This document shows positions 38,513 through 47,893 of a stretch of 64,000 nucleotides of DNA, one piece after another. How positions within the stretch are numbered: position 1 is the first letter of the stretch; each line of letters starts with the position of its first letter. The stretch is from an uncultured Clostridia bacterium (GTDB taxonomy: Bacteria > Bacillota > Clostridia > UBA1381). The notes beneath the pieces are model-generated. The model did not search any database. It was given only the letters and a program-made list of their open reading frames with translations, and was not told where the DNA came from. The stretch spans positions 1-64,000 of the forward strand of contig CALXZP010000010.1 of the NCBI GenBank assembly GCA_944393255.1. Direction: 5' to 3'. Position numbers and translations under genes: made by a program.

Positions 38513-39964
38513 TTATTCGGCGTCCTTCTCTATAACAGATACCGGTTTCATCTCCTCAAAGGACGTCCATATGAACGCTTTCTGACCTGTTTCGAGATCA
38601 AGCTCACGGACTTCTTCATTCGCCCTGACCTCGCCTCTGATCTCGACCCTTGACAAGGCTTCATTTTCATCATACGTTGCAACGATGATGATACCGTCCT
38701 CAGCATATACAGATATCTTTTCCGTACCGCCGCCGTCCGGAGGCGTCGTGGGAGATACCGGAGGCGCCGTCGGCTTTTCCGCCTCGGCGGTTATTATTTT
38801 TCCCATCTCCTTGCCGCCCACGATCTCCAGATTGTCATTATTGGTATAAGTACAGTTATTTATCATACCGGATGACAGGTAGGCCGCAACGCCCCCGGCA
38901 TAGCCGTCCTCGCTTGAAGCCGTCACCTTTCCGGTGTTCTCGCAGACCGCTATGTCCGCTCTGCTGTATGCCGCGATACCTCCGGCATATGTGCCGCCCG
39001 TTACCGCGCCGCTGTTGCTGCAGTACATCACATTATCGCGGCTCTGTAAATAGCCCGCAACGCCGCCGGCATAATTCACCGCATTATGCACCATACCGCT
39101 GTTATCGCTGTATATCACCGTGCCGCCCTCGCTGTAGCCAACGATACCGCCGACGTAGTTATGCGTTGTGTCCGCCGTATACGATGCAACGGTCTCATAG
39201 CTTACAACATCGCCGGAATTATCGCCGTTTTCGATCTTTCCCGAGTTAAGGTATCCGACGATGCCGCCTATCTTGTTTCTGAAAGCGTCCTGAGTTTCCG
39301 CAGAGCCGTTCTCGATCTTTCCCGAGTTTTTGCAGTTGAGCACAAAGCCCCTGTTGTTCTGACCCGCGATACCGCCCGCATATGTCTCCTTATTGGTGAT
39401 GGTTATATCGCCCTTGTTCTCGCAGGCTTCGATGTACCCGCCGCTGCTGAGCGTTCCTGCAATGCCTCCGGCTTCTCTGCGCGCAGTTATGTCTACATTG
39501 CTGGTACAGTTGATGATACTGCCGTAGCTCCAGCCGGCGATACCGCCGGCTGCCGAGCTTGCCGTTATCTCACCCTCTACCGTCAAATTCTTTACCGTAC
39601 CGGAAACTATACCGAACAGCCCCTGCTCCTTGCCGCTCGAGCTGCTGATATGAAGTCCCTTTATGCTGTGACCGCCGCCGTCAAACGTGCCCGCAAACGC
39701 ATTTATTTTAAAACCATCGCTGTCCTGAGAGCCGATAGGCGTCCATTCCGTTCCCGACAGATCTATATCATTGGCAAGCTTCACTGTTCTGCCCTCATAG
39801 CTGTCGCCGCCGTTTACGGCTGCGGCAAGACTTACAAGCTCGGCCGCCGTTGTGATCTCCGCGTCCTCCGCCGATGCGCTCAGCGCGGGCATTACTGCAG
39901 CGCCCGCGCTGACTGCCGCGGCAGCGGCAAACGCAGTCAGCTTTCTTCCAAAAATATTCTTCAA
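38513..39964 (-). CDS. Secreted GLUG-repeat protein (short form)
   Basis: A 483-residue secreted protein; TTG start with AAGGAGGAC upstream, as in its paralog at 30881. Signal peptide about 1-32. From 35 to about 390 it follows the GLUG half of the 1095-residue paralog nearly segment by segment (GGIAGWSYGSIINC, NKETYAGGIAGQNNRG, GGVAGYLQSRDN). A Pro/Thr linker leads to the same C-terminal module (VYAEDGIIIVATY and KAFIWTSFEEMKPVS). The CBM96-like domains of the paralog are absent. It sits 27 bases after the 1684-residue GH28-like gene. Probable cell-surface or secreted binding partner of that enzyme; function not known. Confidence 0.8.
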   Translation of the reverse strand: MKNIFGRKLTAFAAAAAVSAGAAVMPALSASAEDAEITTAAELVSLAAAVNGGDSYEGRTVKLANDIDLSGTEWTPIGSQDSDGFKINAFAGTFDGGGHSIKGLHISSSSGKEQGLFGIVSGTVKNLTVEGEITASSAAGGIAGWSYGSIINCTSNVDITARREAGGIAGTLSSGGYIEACENKGDITITNKETYAGGIAGQNNRGFVLNCKNSGKIENGSAETQDAFRNKIGGIVGYLNSGKIENGDNSGDVVSYETVASYTADTTHNYVGGIVGYSEGGTVIYSDNSGMVHNAVNYAGGVAGYLQSRDNVMYCSNSGAVTGGTYAGGIAAYSRADIAVCENTGKVTASSEDGYAGGVAAYLSSGMINNCTYTNNDNLEIVGGKEMGKIITAEAEKPTAPPVSPTTPPDGGGTEKISVYAEDGIIIVATYDENEALSRVEIRGEVRANEEVRELDLETGQKAFIWTSFEEMKPVSVIEKDAE

Positions 39965-39991
39965 TTTAAAGTCCTCCTTCCCCGTTCACGA

Positions 39992-42900
39992 TCACCTGTT
40001 GTTCGGATCGACGTCCGGTGCAAGCTCGCCCAGTATCTCCAGGCTCGCAATATCCATTTTTGTACCTTCCTGAGGAATGATCTTTACATACTGTCCTATG
40101 ATCCAATCCGATCCGCCCTTCGGGTCGTATTGGTTCATGAACCATGTTGTTTTTACGCGCTTATTGTATTCCGCCCTCGATTTCGAGTTGACCGCGCCTA
40201 CGGAGTGCTCATCAGTATGACCTACGCTCCAGTCCGTTCCGTCCTTGGATACGTAGATACGGTAATCATGCCTGAGCGACGAATCGGCCCATGTTATCCT
40301 TACCGCGTTTATCAAGCGCTGCGTGCCGAGATCGACCGTTATGCCCTCTCCGGTCACTGTCTTTTTCTCATAGTCATATACCGAGCTGCCCGTACTCATG
40401 ATCGAGCTCCACGCGGTGCTCGTGTCACCGTCTATAGCATAGTTGGGATCTCCCGTTCCGTCAAGATCCGCCGAAGCCGATGTTTTTACTCCTTCTGCAG
40501 TAGCATAATCGTAGTATTCGGGCCAGATATCCTCCGGCACTATCTCCGGATTGTATCTGTATTCCGATGCGCCCGACTCAACGAAATTGATATTTCGTAC
40601 TCTTCCTTCGCTTCTTGTGCCCAGCTGCATATGCGCGGCTTCCGCATCAAGAGCTACCTCTCCGTTTATCGTCAGGTTCTCGAAAGTGATATTTTGTGAA
40701 AGAGCGCCGTTATAGTGGTTCACAGCTCCGTCTATCTGTCCGTTAAAGTCATTTTCGTTCATATACTGAACGTCCTTGAAGTATACGTTGTTTATTCCCT
40801 TGCCGTTTACCGTATTCGTGCCGTATCTGCCCTGTACCGTTACCTGGAAGTCCACAAGCTTGTTCGCCCGTCCGTCCTGAATACGGATATCGTCAAAGTA
40901 GATATTGCTTATCATATTGCCGTCCGCAGGATTCATCAGTATCCCCTGCGGGCCCGGCGCATATTTGCTGTATGTAAGAATATCGATATTCTCAAAACTG
41001 CAGTTGTCTATCACTCGTCCGCCGTTAGGCGATGTGCTGTCTCCGTGGACGCCGAGATGGATGGGTCTTGCAACGTCCGGCATGAGCACGCAGTCTCTCA
41101 CCTTTATATTCCTTACATTTCCCGTCTCGCCCCAGTAGTTGCCTGTCCAGCGCGGACCGTAGATAGCGATACAGTCGTCGTTGCCGCGGAAGAAGCATCC
41201 CTCTACCGTAACGTCCTCGGAACAGAATATGTCCATCGTGTCGCCCCACTTATGGCGTCCGATAGATTTCAGGTTCTTAACGTAAATGTTCTTACTGTTG
41301 GCTATATTGATAAAATATCCGCCGTTGTCATAAAAGCCGTGATTCAGACCCATCATGCCCTCTATGTGCGCGTCCGTAGCGTCGTTTACCGTTATAGACG
41401 CAAACAGCGGTCTGTATATAAGCCCTCGTCCTATGAGCTTTGCATTCGACGTATAATCCATGTTCATCATACCGTTTACGACTGCTCCGCCCTCAAAATA
41501 CCATGTCTGGTCGCTCTTAACGTAATGCGGGGTCTCCTGCCAGCCCTCGCTGTACCAGCCTTTCTTTACATATACCACATCGCTGTCATAGCTTTCGGCG
41601 AGGTTCTCGCCCTTTGACGCGTCTACTACCGTCACGGTCTTGCCTTCCGCTTCAAGCTCCTCCACTGTCGGCAGCTCTATCGGCTCATCAGCCCATATAT
41701 GCAGATTTCGCCTTGAATCATCGTTCGGATCGAGCACTATCCTCTGACCGGGCTTCATTACAAAAGTTATTATCTCTCCGCCCTCTTCGTAATCAAGGTC
41801 TATGCCGTAGCTTGCGGGATAGATGGATGTACTGCTGTTCAAGCCGTTTTCCATATCGTCGAAGCCGGCGCCCTTGCCAGTGCACATTACCTGTACCTCG
41901 GTTTCACCGGTGCAGTCAAAGAACGCCACGCTCGCATCTCTTGTATTGCTGCTCATTACCTGCACAACGTAGGTATCCACGATCTGCCATTCATCGTCTC
42001 CGGCTCCCACAGGACGGGCTTTCACTCTGTATGTCGTGTTGCGCGCCACTTCGTCCGGAAGATCGTATGTGATAAGGCGCGGATCGGTCACCTCAGAAGG
42101 ATCCTTGGGATCCGGATCGTCCTTGTCTCTTATCTCTCCGTAGAACTTGAGCTCCGCAAGCGACAGGGAATTCGTATTGTCCGCCTGGATGATTATATAT
42201 CTGTAGCCCTTGCCGCCCTGAACGTCGTAATACTGTCTTACGGCGTCTCCGTTGCCGCCGCCGTTGCCGTCCCATGAGCCTGTTCCGTAGAAGTCGCTCT
42301 CGTCGTTCGTGAGAACCTCCAGCTTTCCGGCTTTCGCTCCCTCCGATTCGGAGAACATATCGGCCGTCAGCTCGTCGTTCGTGCCGAACACCTTAAAGTG
42401 CGCTCTGCCCGGATAATATGCATTTGCATATGTTACAACACGGCTCAGCGCGTACTTATGATCCGCGCCCGCGTCGTATATAACCAGTCCCGGATACTTT
42501 GCTATATCTCCTACAGTCGTAGCGTCGTTATCGCTCCACTCCGCCGGCGGCGTCGAGAACGACGTTACCGTATCCAGTCCGTCGGGCTTTTCCGTAAGCG
42601 CGGTCATTGTCAGCCTGCCCTCAACAGCGTCCGCCCATGCTTTTATCGTGAGGTTTTTCGGAGCATACGCCAAAACGTACGTCGCAGTTTTTCTGTCCTC
42701 CGATACGACAGCCTTAACGGTCTTGTCATTGAGATTAAGCTTGCTTATCTCATAGCCTTCGTTAGCGGTCACCTTGACAGTTACGCTGTCGCCTTCATTG
42801 AAATCGGCTACAGGCTCTACCGTACAGTGTGAATGTACGCTGACAGTCGCTGTTCCCGGCTCTGCCGCCGGCTCATTCGGATCTCCGTCCTGCCTTACGG

Positions 42901-45046
42901 TACCGTAAAGCTTGAGCTCGCCGAGCGACATCATATTGGCATGGTCCGCCTGGATAACTATGTATCTGTAGCTTCTCTGCGTATCGATATCATACTCTCC
43001 TCGTACGGCGTCGATACCGCCTTTGCCGTTATCATAAAACGCGCCTGTTCCGAAGAATGCATTGTCATCATGTGTAAGCTCGGTAAATACCAGACCTCCG
43101 TTAGCTCCGTTCGCGTCCGTGAAATATTCGGATGTGAGCGGGTTCGCATTTGTACCGAAGATCTTGAAATGTGCTCTTCCGTTCATATCCTGTCTTGCAT
43201 AGGATATTACCTTGCTCAGCGCGTATCTGTATCCCTCGCCCGCGTCGAGCACCGCCAGTCCCGGATAATTTCTGAAATCGGCTGAGGATGTAACGTCGCC
43301 GTCGCTCCACGCCTCCGGAAGCGTTCCAAGCGCGTTGACTCCCGTAAGCTCACCGGCGGTAAGCTGTTTGATCTCTCTCAGATCGAACATGTTTTCCGTG
43401 GGATCCGCCCATGCATCGACCGTTATCTTTTCCTCTGCTCCCGTTACAGTCGCAGACGCTGTGTTATCTTCATCGTTCTTTGTAAGCTTGACAGTCCTGC
43501 CGTTAACGTTGACCTTTGCAGGCTCATAGCCTTCGTCAGCCGCAACCGTGATCTCCACAGCGCCGCCCACATAATATTCATCCGGTACGGTTACCGTACA
43601 ATTCTCCTGTGTGTTTACCGTTATATCCGTGCTCTTAGGCGGCTCCGGCGTCGGTTCCGGAGTCGGATCCGGCTCATCCGCGCCTCTTACGGAGCCGTAA
43701 AATTTGAGCTCCGAAAGCGCCATCATATGGGCATGATCGGCATGGATTATGATGTATCTGTAGCTCGTATCGCCGTCCACTTCATATTCGCCCCTCACGG
43801 AGTCGATGCCGCCGCCTCGGTTATTGTCGTATGAACCTGTTCCGAAGAATGCGTCATTGTCATGAGTGAGCGCGGTAAGCTTGCTGCTGCCGCTGTTCGC
43901 GCCGTCGCTGGCGGTGAACATATCCGCCGAAAGCTCCTCGTTCGTGCCGAAGATCTTGAAGTGGGCTCGGCCGTTCATATCCTGTGCCGCATACGATATA
44001 ACGCGGTCTATCTTGTACCTGTCGCCCTCATTGCCGTCTCCGCTCTCGGCGTCGAATATAGCCATGCCTCCATAATTCCTGAAGTCATATCTGCCTGTGG
44101 TATCGCCGTCGCTCCACTCAGACGGCAGAGTTCCGAAATTCGTTATCGTATCTATGTCCGGCTTTTCCGTGAGCGCGTTCATTGTCAGTCTGCCTTCGAG
44201 CGGGTCGGCCCATGCATCGACCGTTATCAGTGGGGAAGCACTGTCTATTGTATATGCAGCCGCTCCGGCTTCGCCGTCCTCTTTCGTCAGTCGCACTGTC
44301 TTGCCGTCTATATTCAGCTTGGCCGCTTCATATCCCTCATCCGGGATAACGGTTATGGTCACGCTTTCGCCGGCGTTGAACGTATCGGGATATTCAACAG
44401 TACAGTTCTGCTGCGTATTCACTGTCACCGAGCCTGCCGGCGCATGCATAAGCTTCATTTCATTAAGGACTGTTGCACCTTTGTTCCAGTTGGGAGTACC
44501 GATATAAACATAGCGGTAGTCAAGCCCATTGACTATGTTCCGTCCCCAAGGTACATTGTTGCTGTCCCAATAAAAACCCACCTCGGCAGTGCTTATCAGT
44601 TCAACGTCGATGCCCAGCTTTTCATCGTTAAACTCCGCATAGTTACTTCCGCAGAGGTCTGTAACGCCTTCGTCTACCTTTGTCTGCACAGCTTCCGCTA
44701 TATCGCTGTCTGATGCGAAAATATAGAGATTATCGCCCAATGAGCAGTTGAAATCTATCGCATCCACCTCTGCAAAGGTATTGCCCTCTCCCGCGTCCAT
44801 AACAAATCCGCCCAGATACGGCTGTGCGTTTCTGTCGATAGAAACGCTTGTATCCAAATCGCCGTCAAGCAATGCAGACGTGTCTCCGGTGAGACAGTAT
44901 ACAGCCGTGATCTGCGGCGCAATATCGGCTGTTATATCCGTATAGCCCGCTTCCGCTATCTGATTTGAAGCCCCGGCCGGTATCGGTATAACAGAAGCCG
45001 CCATTGCCGCAGCGGTAATAAATGTCGCTGCTCTTTTTTTGATCAT
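39992..45046 (-). CDS. Secreted multidomain GH28-like pectinase, three-module form
   Basis: A 1684-residue secreted protein. Start at 45046 follows AGGAGG; an upstream in-frame ATG (45097) lacks support. Signal peptide about 1-26. Layout as in the 34192 paralog but with three InlB-B-like + discoidin modules. The beta-helix (about 985-1510) carries GDTMDIFCSEDVTVEGC, GNDDCIAIYGP and GVHGDSTSPNGG. A C-terminal F5/8 type C domain has HDYRIYVSKDGTDW. First gene of the four-gene operon from the promoter at 45228-45256. Catalytic activity on pectin backbone is inferred from the fold and context. Confidence 0.75.
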   Translation of the reverse strand: MIKKRAATFITAAAMAASVIPIPAGASNQIAEAGYTDITADIAPQITAVYCLTGDTSALLDGDLDTSVSIDRNAQPYLGGFVMDAGEGNTFAEVDAIDFNCSLGDNLYIFASDSDIAEAVQTKVDEGVTDLCGSNYAEFNDEKLGIDVELISTAEVGFYWDSNNVPWGRNIVNGLDYRYVYIGTPNWNKGATVLNEMKLMHAPAGSVTVNTQQNCTVEYPDTFNAGESVTITVIPDEGYEAAKLNIDGKTVRLTKEDGEAGAAAYTIDSASPLITVDAWADPLEGRLTMNALTEKPDIDTITNFGTLPSEWSDGDTTGRYDFRNYGGMAIFDAESGDGNEGDRYKIDRVISYAAQDMNGRAHFKIFGTNEELSADMFTASDGANSGSSKLTALTHDNDAFFGTGSYDNNRGGGIDSVRGEYEVDGDTSYRYIIIHADHAHMMALSELKFYGSVRGADEPDPTPEPTPEPPKSTDITVNTQENCTVTVPDEYYVGGAVEITVAADEGYEPAKVNVNGRTVKLTKNDEDNTASATVTGAEEKITVDAWADPTENMFDLREIKQLTAGELTGVNALGTLPEAWSDGDVTSSADFRNYPGLAVLDAGEGYRYALSKVISYARQDMNGRAHFKIFGTNANPLTSEYFTDANGANGGLVFTELTHDDNAFFGTGAFYDNGKGGIDAVRGEYDIDTQRSYRYIVIQADHANMMSLGELKLYGTVRQDGDPNEPAAEPGTATVSVHSHCTVEPVADFNEGDSVTVKVTANEGYEISKLNLNDKTVKAVVSEDRKTATYVLAYAPKNLTIKAWADAVEGRLTMTALTEKPDGLDTVTSFSTPPAEWSDNDATTVGDIAKYPGLVIYDAGADHKYALSRVVTYANAYYPGRAHFKVFGTNDELTADMFSESEGAKAGKLEVLTNDESDFYGTGSWDGNGGGNGDAVRQYYDVQGGKGYRYIIIQADNTNSLSLAELKFYGEIRDKDDPDPKDPSEVTDPRLITYDLPDEVARNTTYRVKARPVGAGDDEWQIVDTYVVQVMSSNTRDASVAFFDCTGETEVQVMCTGKGAGFDDMENGLNSSTSIYPASYGIDLDYEEGGEIITFVMKPGQRIVLDPNDDSRRNLHIWADEPIELPTVEELEAEGKTVTVVDASKGENLAESYDSDVVYVKKGWYSEGWQETPHYVKSDQTWYFEGGAVVNGMMNMDYTSNAKLIGRGLIYRPLFASITVNDATDAHIEGMMGLNHGFYDNGGYFINIANSKNIYVKNLKSIGRHKWGDTMDIFCSEDVTVEGCFFRGNDDCIAIYGPRWTGNYWGETGNVRNIKVRDCVLMPDVARPIHLGVHGDSTSPNGGRVIDNCSFENIDILTYSKYAPGPQGILMNPADGNMISNIYFDDIRIQDGRANKLVDFQVTVQGRYGTNTVNGKGINNVYFKDVQYMNENDFNGQIDGAVNHYNGALSQNITFENLTINGEVALDAEAAHMQLGTRSEGRVRNINFVESGASEYRYNPEIVPEDIWPEYYDYATAEGVKTSASADLDGTGDPNYAIDGDTSTAWSSIMSTGSSVYDYEKKTVTGEGITVDLGTQRLINAVRITWADSSLRHDYRIYVSKDGTDWSVGHTDEHSVGAVNSKSRAEYNKRVKTTWFMNQYDPKGGSDWIIGQYVKIIPQEGTKMDIASLEILGELAPDVDPNNR
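42110..44440 (-). repeat. Three tandem InlB-B-like + discoidin modules
   Basis: Modules start near 44410, 43610 and 42830, each about 735-790 bases. Sequence such as WSDxDxT, RAHFKxFGTN and YRYIIIQADHxxM recurs in all. Confidence 0.85.
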
Positions 45047-45148
45047 GTTCGTTTCCTCCTCGAAAAATTGAAGCTTGTATTTTATGATATATTCCACTCA
45101 GAGCAGGCGTATGAAACAAACGTATTTCATGCCCTTGCTAAGGAGGTA

Positions 45149-45202
45149 TCAAGGAGCCTCAAGCCCGAAGTCTCCTTTGACATCGGCAACATCGGTCCGC
45201 AT
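45149..45202 (-). CDS. Possible 17-residue uORF in pectin operon leader
   Basis: ATG at 45202 with AAAGGG eight bases upstream, 17 codons, TGA at 45149-45151, inside the ~175-base leader. A hairpin (CAAAGGAG/CTCCTTG, about 45150-45179) overlaps its end. It could be a leader peptide or the remnant of an intergenic repeat. No stalling motif is evident. Confidence 0.3.
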   Translation of the reverse strand: MRTDVADVKGDFGLEAP

Positions 45203-45227
45203 TGACATTGCCCTTTTGCTAAATAAT

Positions 45228-45256
45228 ATTCTATCAAATAAATCTCCAAGTATCAA
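45228..45256 (-). promoter_or_regulatory. Promoter for the four-gene pectin operon
   Basis: On the minus strand TTGATA (45251-45256), 17 bases, TAGAAT (45228-45233). The 11-mer AGTTGATACTT that holds the -35 recurs 55 bases upstream (plus coordinates 45303-45313), either a second weak promoter or an activator site. Confidence 0.65.
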
Positions 45257-45519
45257 CTTCAAAATTTAAATGTTTTAGTGTGTTTTTAACAATTAAACTT
45301 CTAAGTATCAACTCTTGTTTTTTAATATTTTCATGTATTTTTAACAATTTTCACGATTTTTTCACTATTATTTTTCATTTTATACAAAGCATTTCCACTA
45401 TCTATTGTGAAATTTGCTATCGCTTGATCCTGCGTATCTTGTACTAAAATACGGAATATGTGTCATTATCATCTATTTTGAAGATTAAAATATATACCGT
45501 AAATATTTCTAATTCTCCA
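45257..45519. other. AT-rich non-coding spacer
   Basis: Very AT-rich stretch between the divergent pectin operon and AIM24 gene. Apart from the repeated AGTTGATACTT no structured element was seen. Confidence 0.6.
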
Positions 45520-45548
45520 TTGACATTTTGCATTAAAAATGTTAGTAT
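45520..45548 (+). promoter_or_regulatory. Promoter for AIM24-family gene
   Basis: TTGACA (45520-45525), 17 bases, TAGTAT (45543-45548). Confidence 0.7.
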
Positions 45549-45624
45549 ATTATTATACCGGCAGCTGCGGAACGAATATATCACAGCTGTCGAAGCTCAC
45601 CGCAGATAAAAGGAGGCATCTAAT

Positions 45625-46302
45625 ATGAAGTATGAGATAAAGGGCGGCAGCTTTCCGGTCGTGACCTGCCGGCTTGAGGACGGAGAAGCTATGATAACGG
45701 AAAGCGGCTCGATGGTATGGCAGACGCCGAACATAAAAATGGAAACGCGCGGCGGAGGCATAGGCAAAATGTTTTCAAAAGCGCTCTCGGGGGAATCGAT
45801 CTTTCAGAACATCTTTACGGCCGACGGCGCAGGTATGATCACCTTCGGTTCAAGCTTTCCGGGCAAGATCCTGCCTTTGGAGATAGGTCCGGGCAGAGAA
45901 ATGATCCTTCAAAAGGGCTCGTTCCTTGCCGCGCAGACGAGCGTGGAGCTGAGCGTACATTTCAATAAAAAGCTCGGCGCCGGCTTTTTCGGCGGCGAAG
46001 GCTTTATAATGCAGCGGCTCTCAGGACACGGCGTCGCCTTTGCTGAAATAGACGGCGAGCTTGTGGAATACAGACTTGCCGACGGCGAAAAGCTGTACGT
46101 GGACACAGGGAACGTGGCAGGCTTTGAGGCAAGCGTTTCTATGGATATAAAGCAGGTGCCGGGACTTAAAAACAAGCTCCTCGGCGGCGAAGGCTTCTTT
46201 CACACAGTCCTTACCGGGCCGGGCAATGTTTGGCTGCAAACAATGCCTATATCAAATGTAGCGCGGGCTGTAAGCAGATTTATCCCGGCAAAAACGCAGT
46301 GA
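45625..46302 (+). CDS. TIGR00266/AIM24-family protein
   Basis: A 225-residue cytosolic protein of the AIM24/TIGR00266 family: MKYEIKGGSFPVVTCRLEDGE, GESIFQNIFTA, GSFLAAQTSVEL, GGEGFIMQRLSGHG and LTGPGNVWLQT. The family forms a beta-rich fold of unknown function and is widespread in Firmicutes. Ribosome site AAGGAGG. Possibly co-transcribed with azlCD, 71 bases downstream. Confidence 0.9.
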   Translation: MKYEIKGGSFPVVTCRLEDGEAMITESGSMVWQTPNIKMETRGGGIGKMFSKALSGESIFQNIFTADGAGMITFGSSFPGKILPLEIGPGREMILQKGSFLAAQTSVELSVHFNKKLGAGFFGGEGFIMQRLSGHGVAFAEIDGELVEYRLADGEKLYVDTGNVAGFEASVSMDIKQVPGLKNKLLGGEGFFHTVLTGPGNVWLQTMPISNVARAVSRFIPAKTQ

Positions 46303-46373
46303 CGTTCTCAAAACCGATGCCGCCGCGCGGTATCGGTTTTCTTAATATAATAAAACACGAAAGGCTTTTATTG

Positions 46374-47105
46374 ATGAAAAAGACACTTTTTATTGCCGGA
46401 CTGACCGACGGCATACCCATAGCCGCAGGATATTTCGCCGTGTCGTTCTCCTTCGGCATAGCCGCAGTCGCAGCCGGACTTGCTCCGCTCGAGGCGCTTA
46501 TAATATCCATGACAAATCTCACCTCTGCGGGACAGTTCGCCGCTATAGGAATTATCTCCGGAGGCGGCTCATATATAGAAATGGCTCTTTCCCAGCTCGT
46601 TATAAATCTCAGATATTCGCTTATGGGTCTTTCCCTGTCACAGAAGCTGGACAGCTCGTTTTCACGGCTCCATTCGCTTCTGCTCGGACATGCCGTTACC
46701 GATGAGATATTTGCCGTAGCGATGAGCCGACCGAAAAAAATACGTCCGCTGTATTTTCTCGGGCTTACGGCTCTGCCGTACATAGGCTGGTCGGCAGGCA
46801 CGGCCGCGGGCGCTTTTCTCGGCGCACTGCTCCCTGACGCGCTCCGCTCGGCGCTTTCGGTCTCGCTTTACGGCATGTTCATCGCCATAATAGTTCCGGC
46901 GGCAAAAAAGGAACGCCCGATACTTATAGTTACCGCCGCAGCGATAGCAATAAGCTGTATTATACGGTATGTTCCGGCGTTCAGCTTCATAAGCAGCGGA
47001 TTTTCCATCATAATATGCGCCGTTGCGGCTTCTGCGATAGGTGCTTGCCTCTTCCCGGCCGATGAGGACGAACAAAACGGACAAGGAGCTGAAAAACAGA
47101 TATGA
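46374..47105 (+). CDS. azlC: AzlC-family branched-chain amino acid exporter, large subunit
   Basis: A 243-residue membrane protein with six to eight spans. AAGYFAVSFSFGIAA, NLTSAGQFAAIG and NLRYSLMGLSLSQ are AzlC marks. With AzlD it exports branched-chain amino acids or analogues. The open frame begins at 46230, overlapping the previous gene; the ATG at 46374 has GAAAGG upstream and opens the first hydrophobic segment. Overlaps azlD by four bases. Confidence 0.9.
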   Translation: MKKTLFIAGLTDGIPIAAGYFAVSFSFGIAAVAAGLAPLEALIISMTNLTSAGQFAAIGIISGGGSYIEMALSQLVINLRYSLMGLSLSQKLDSSFSRLHSLLLGHAVTDEIFAVAMSRPKKIRPLYFLGLTALPYIGWSAGTAAGAFLGALLPDALRSALSVSLYGMFIAIIVPAAKKERPILIVTAAAIAISCIIRYVPAFSFISSGFSIIICAVAASAIGACLFPADEDEQNGQGAEKQI

Positions 47106-47404
47106 ACCATGCGATATATCTTCTGATAATGTTCGGCGTTACCTATATCATAAGAGTGCTGCCGCTTACGGCTGTTCGGAAAAAAATAAAAAATCGGTAT
47201 ATAAGCTCGTTTCTCGCCTATATACCGTATACAGTTCTTGGCGCGATGACCTTTCCGGCGATCTTTTATTCTGTAGAAAACGGCACGGCTGCCGCCGCAG
47301 GAGCCGCCGCCGCCCTCGCTGCCGCATTTTTCGGACGCGGGCTGTGCACCGTAGCCGCCTGCGCCAGCGCAGCGGTATATATAGTAATGCTCATCGCCGG
47401 ATAA
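47102..47404 (+). CDS. azlD: AzlD-family branched-chain amino acid exporter, small subunit
   Basis: A 100-residue membrane protein with three or four spans. TYIIRVLPLTAVRKKIKN and SFLAYIPYTVLGAMTFPAIF are AzlD marks. ATGA overlap with azlC shows coupling. Confidence 0.9.
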   Translation: MNHAIYLLIMFGVTYIIRVLPLTAVRKKIKNRYISSFLAYIPYTVLGAMTFPAIFYSVENGTAAAAGAAAALAAAFFGRGLCTVAACASAAVYIVMLIAG

Positions 47405-47485
47405 CGCCCGGCATTACTTTCGTCACGCTCGCTCCGTTATTTTATCTGCGCCGCGGCAATATTGAAAACTTTTATGTGAAAGGTC

Positions 47486-47514
47486 TTGACTTTGCATAAA
47501 AACTATGGTATAAT
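47486..47514 (+). promoter_or_regulatory. tRNA-Leu promoter
   Basis: TTGACT (47486-47491), 17 bases, TATAAT (47509-47514), 17 bases before the tRNA. Confidence 0.85.
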
Positions 47515-47530
47515 TTTTATTGTTTCAAAC

Positions 47531-47617
47531 GCCGATGTGGTGGAATTGGCAGACGCGCTGGACTCAAAATCCAGTGGAGTAAAATCCGTACCGGTTCGAC
47601 CCCGGTCATCGGCACCA
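47531..47617 (+). tRNA. tRNA-Leu (anticodon CAA)
   Basis: Acceptor stem GCCGATG/CATCGGC, T-arm with GGTTCGACC, a long class II variable arm, and anticodon stem CTGGA/TCCAG around loop CTCAAAA, giving CAA (reads UUG). The 3' CCA is encoded. The frame predicted across it is spurious. Confidence 0.97.
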
Positions 47618-47627
47618 TCCCATAAGA

Positions 47628-47660
47628 ACAGCCCGAGAATCGGTTTTCGGGCTGTTTTTG
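47628..47660 (+). terminator. tRNA-Leu terminator
   Basis: ACAGCCCGA/TCGGGCTGT stem followed by TTTTT. Confidence 0.85.
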
Positions 47661-47801
47661 TATATTATATGATTTTTTATGGACTTTTAACGTATTATGT
47701 GTTATAATAAATACAATTTAGGAAGAAAAGCTGCTTTGCCGCTTTTTTTCAGCATGTATTTATTGTAACGGTGTGTAATAATGCTATACGCATTATACTT
47801 A

Positions 47802-47810
47802 TGTTATAAT
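47802..47810 (+). promoter_or_regulatory. Possible extended -10 promoter for hslO operon
   Basis: TGTTATAAT, an extended -10 with no convincing -35, 84 bases before hslO. The stretch 47661-47801 shows nothing else. Confidence 0.45.
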
Positions 47811-47893
47811 TGGGTATGAACGGCCGGCAGCGCAAGTACCGGACCGGTCACGCGCCTGTTTATACGGGCGCGGCACGAAAGGAATGTAATGCA

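Noticed and set aside
45075-45269. 64-codon plus-strand frame upstream of the pectin operon
   Set aside because: No ribosome site or known motif; overlaps the minus-strand leader and promoter. Kept only as a possible sign of an inserted repeat.
47486-47707. Open frame over the tRNA-Leu gene
   Set aside because: It runs through a complete tRNA with its own promoter and terminator; spurious.
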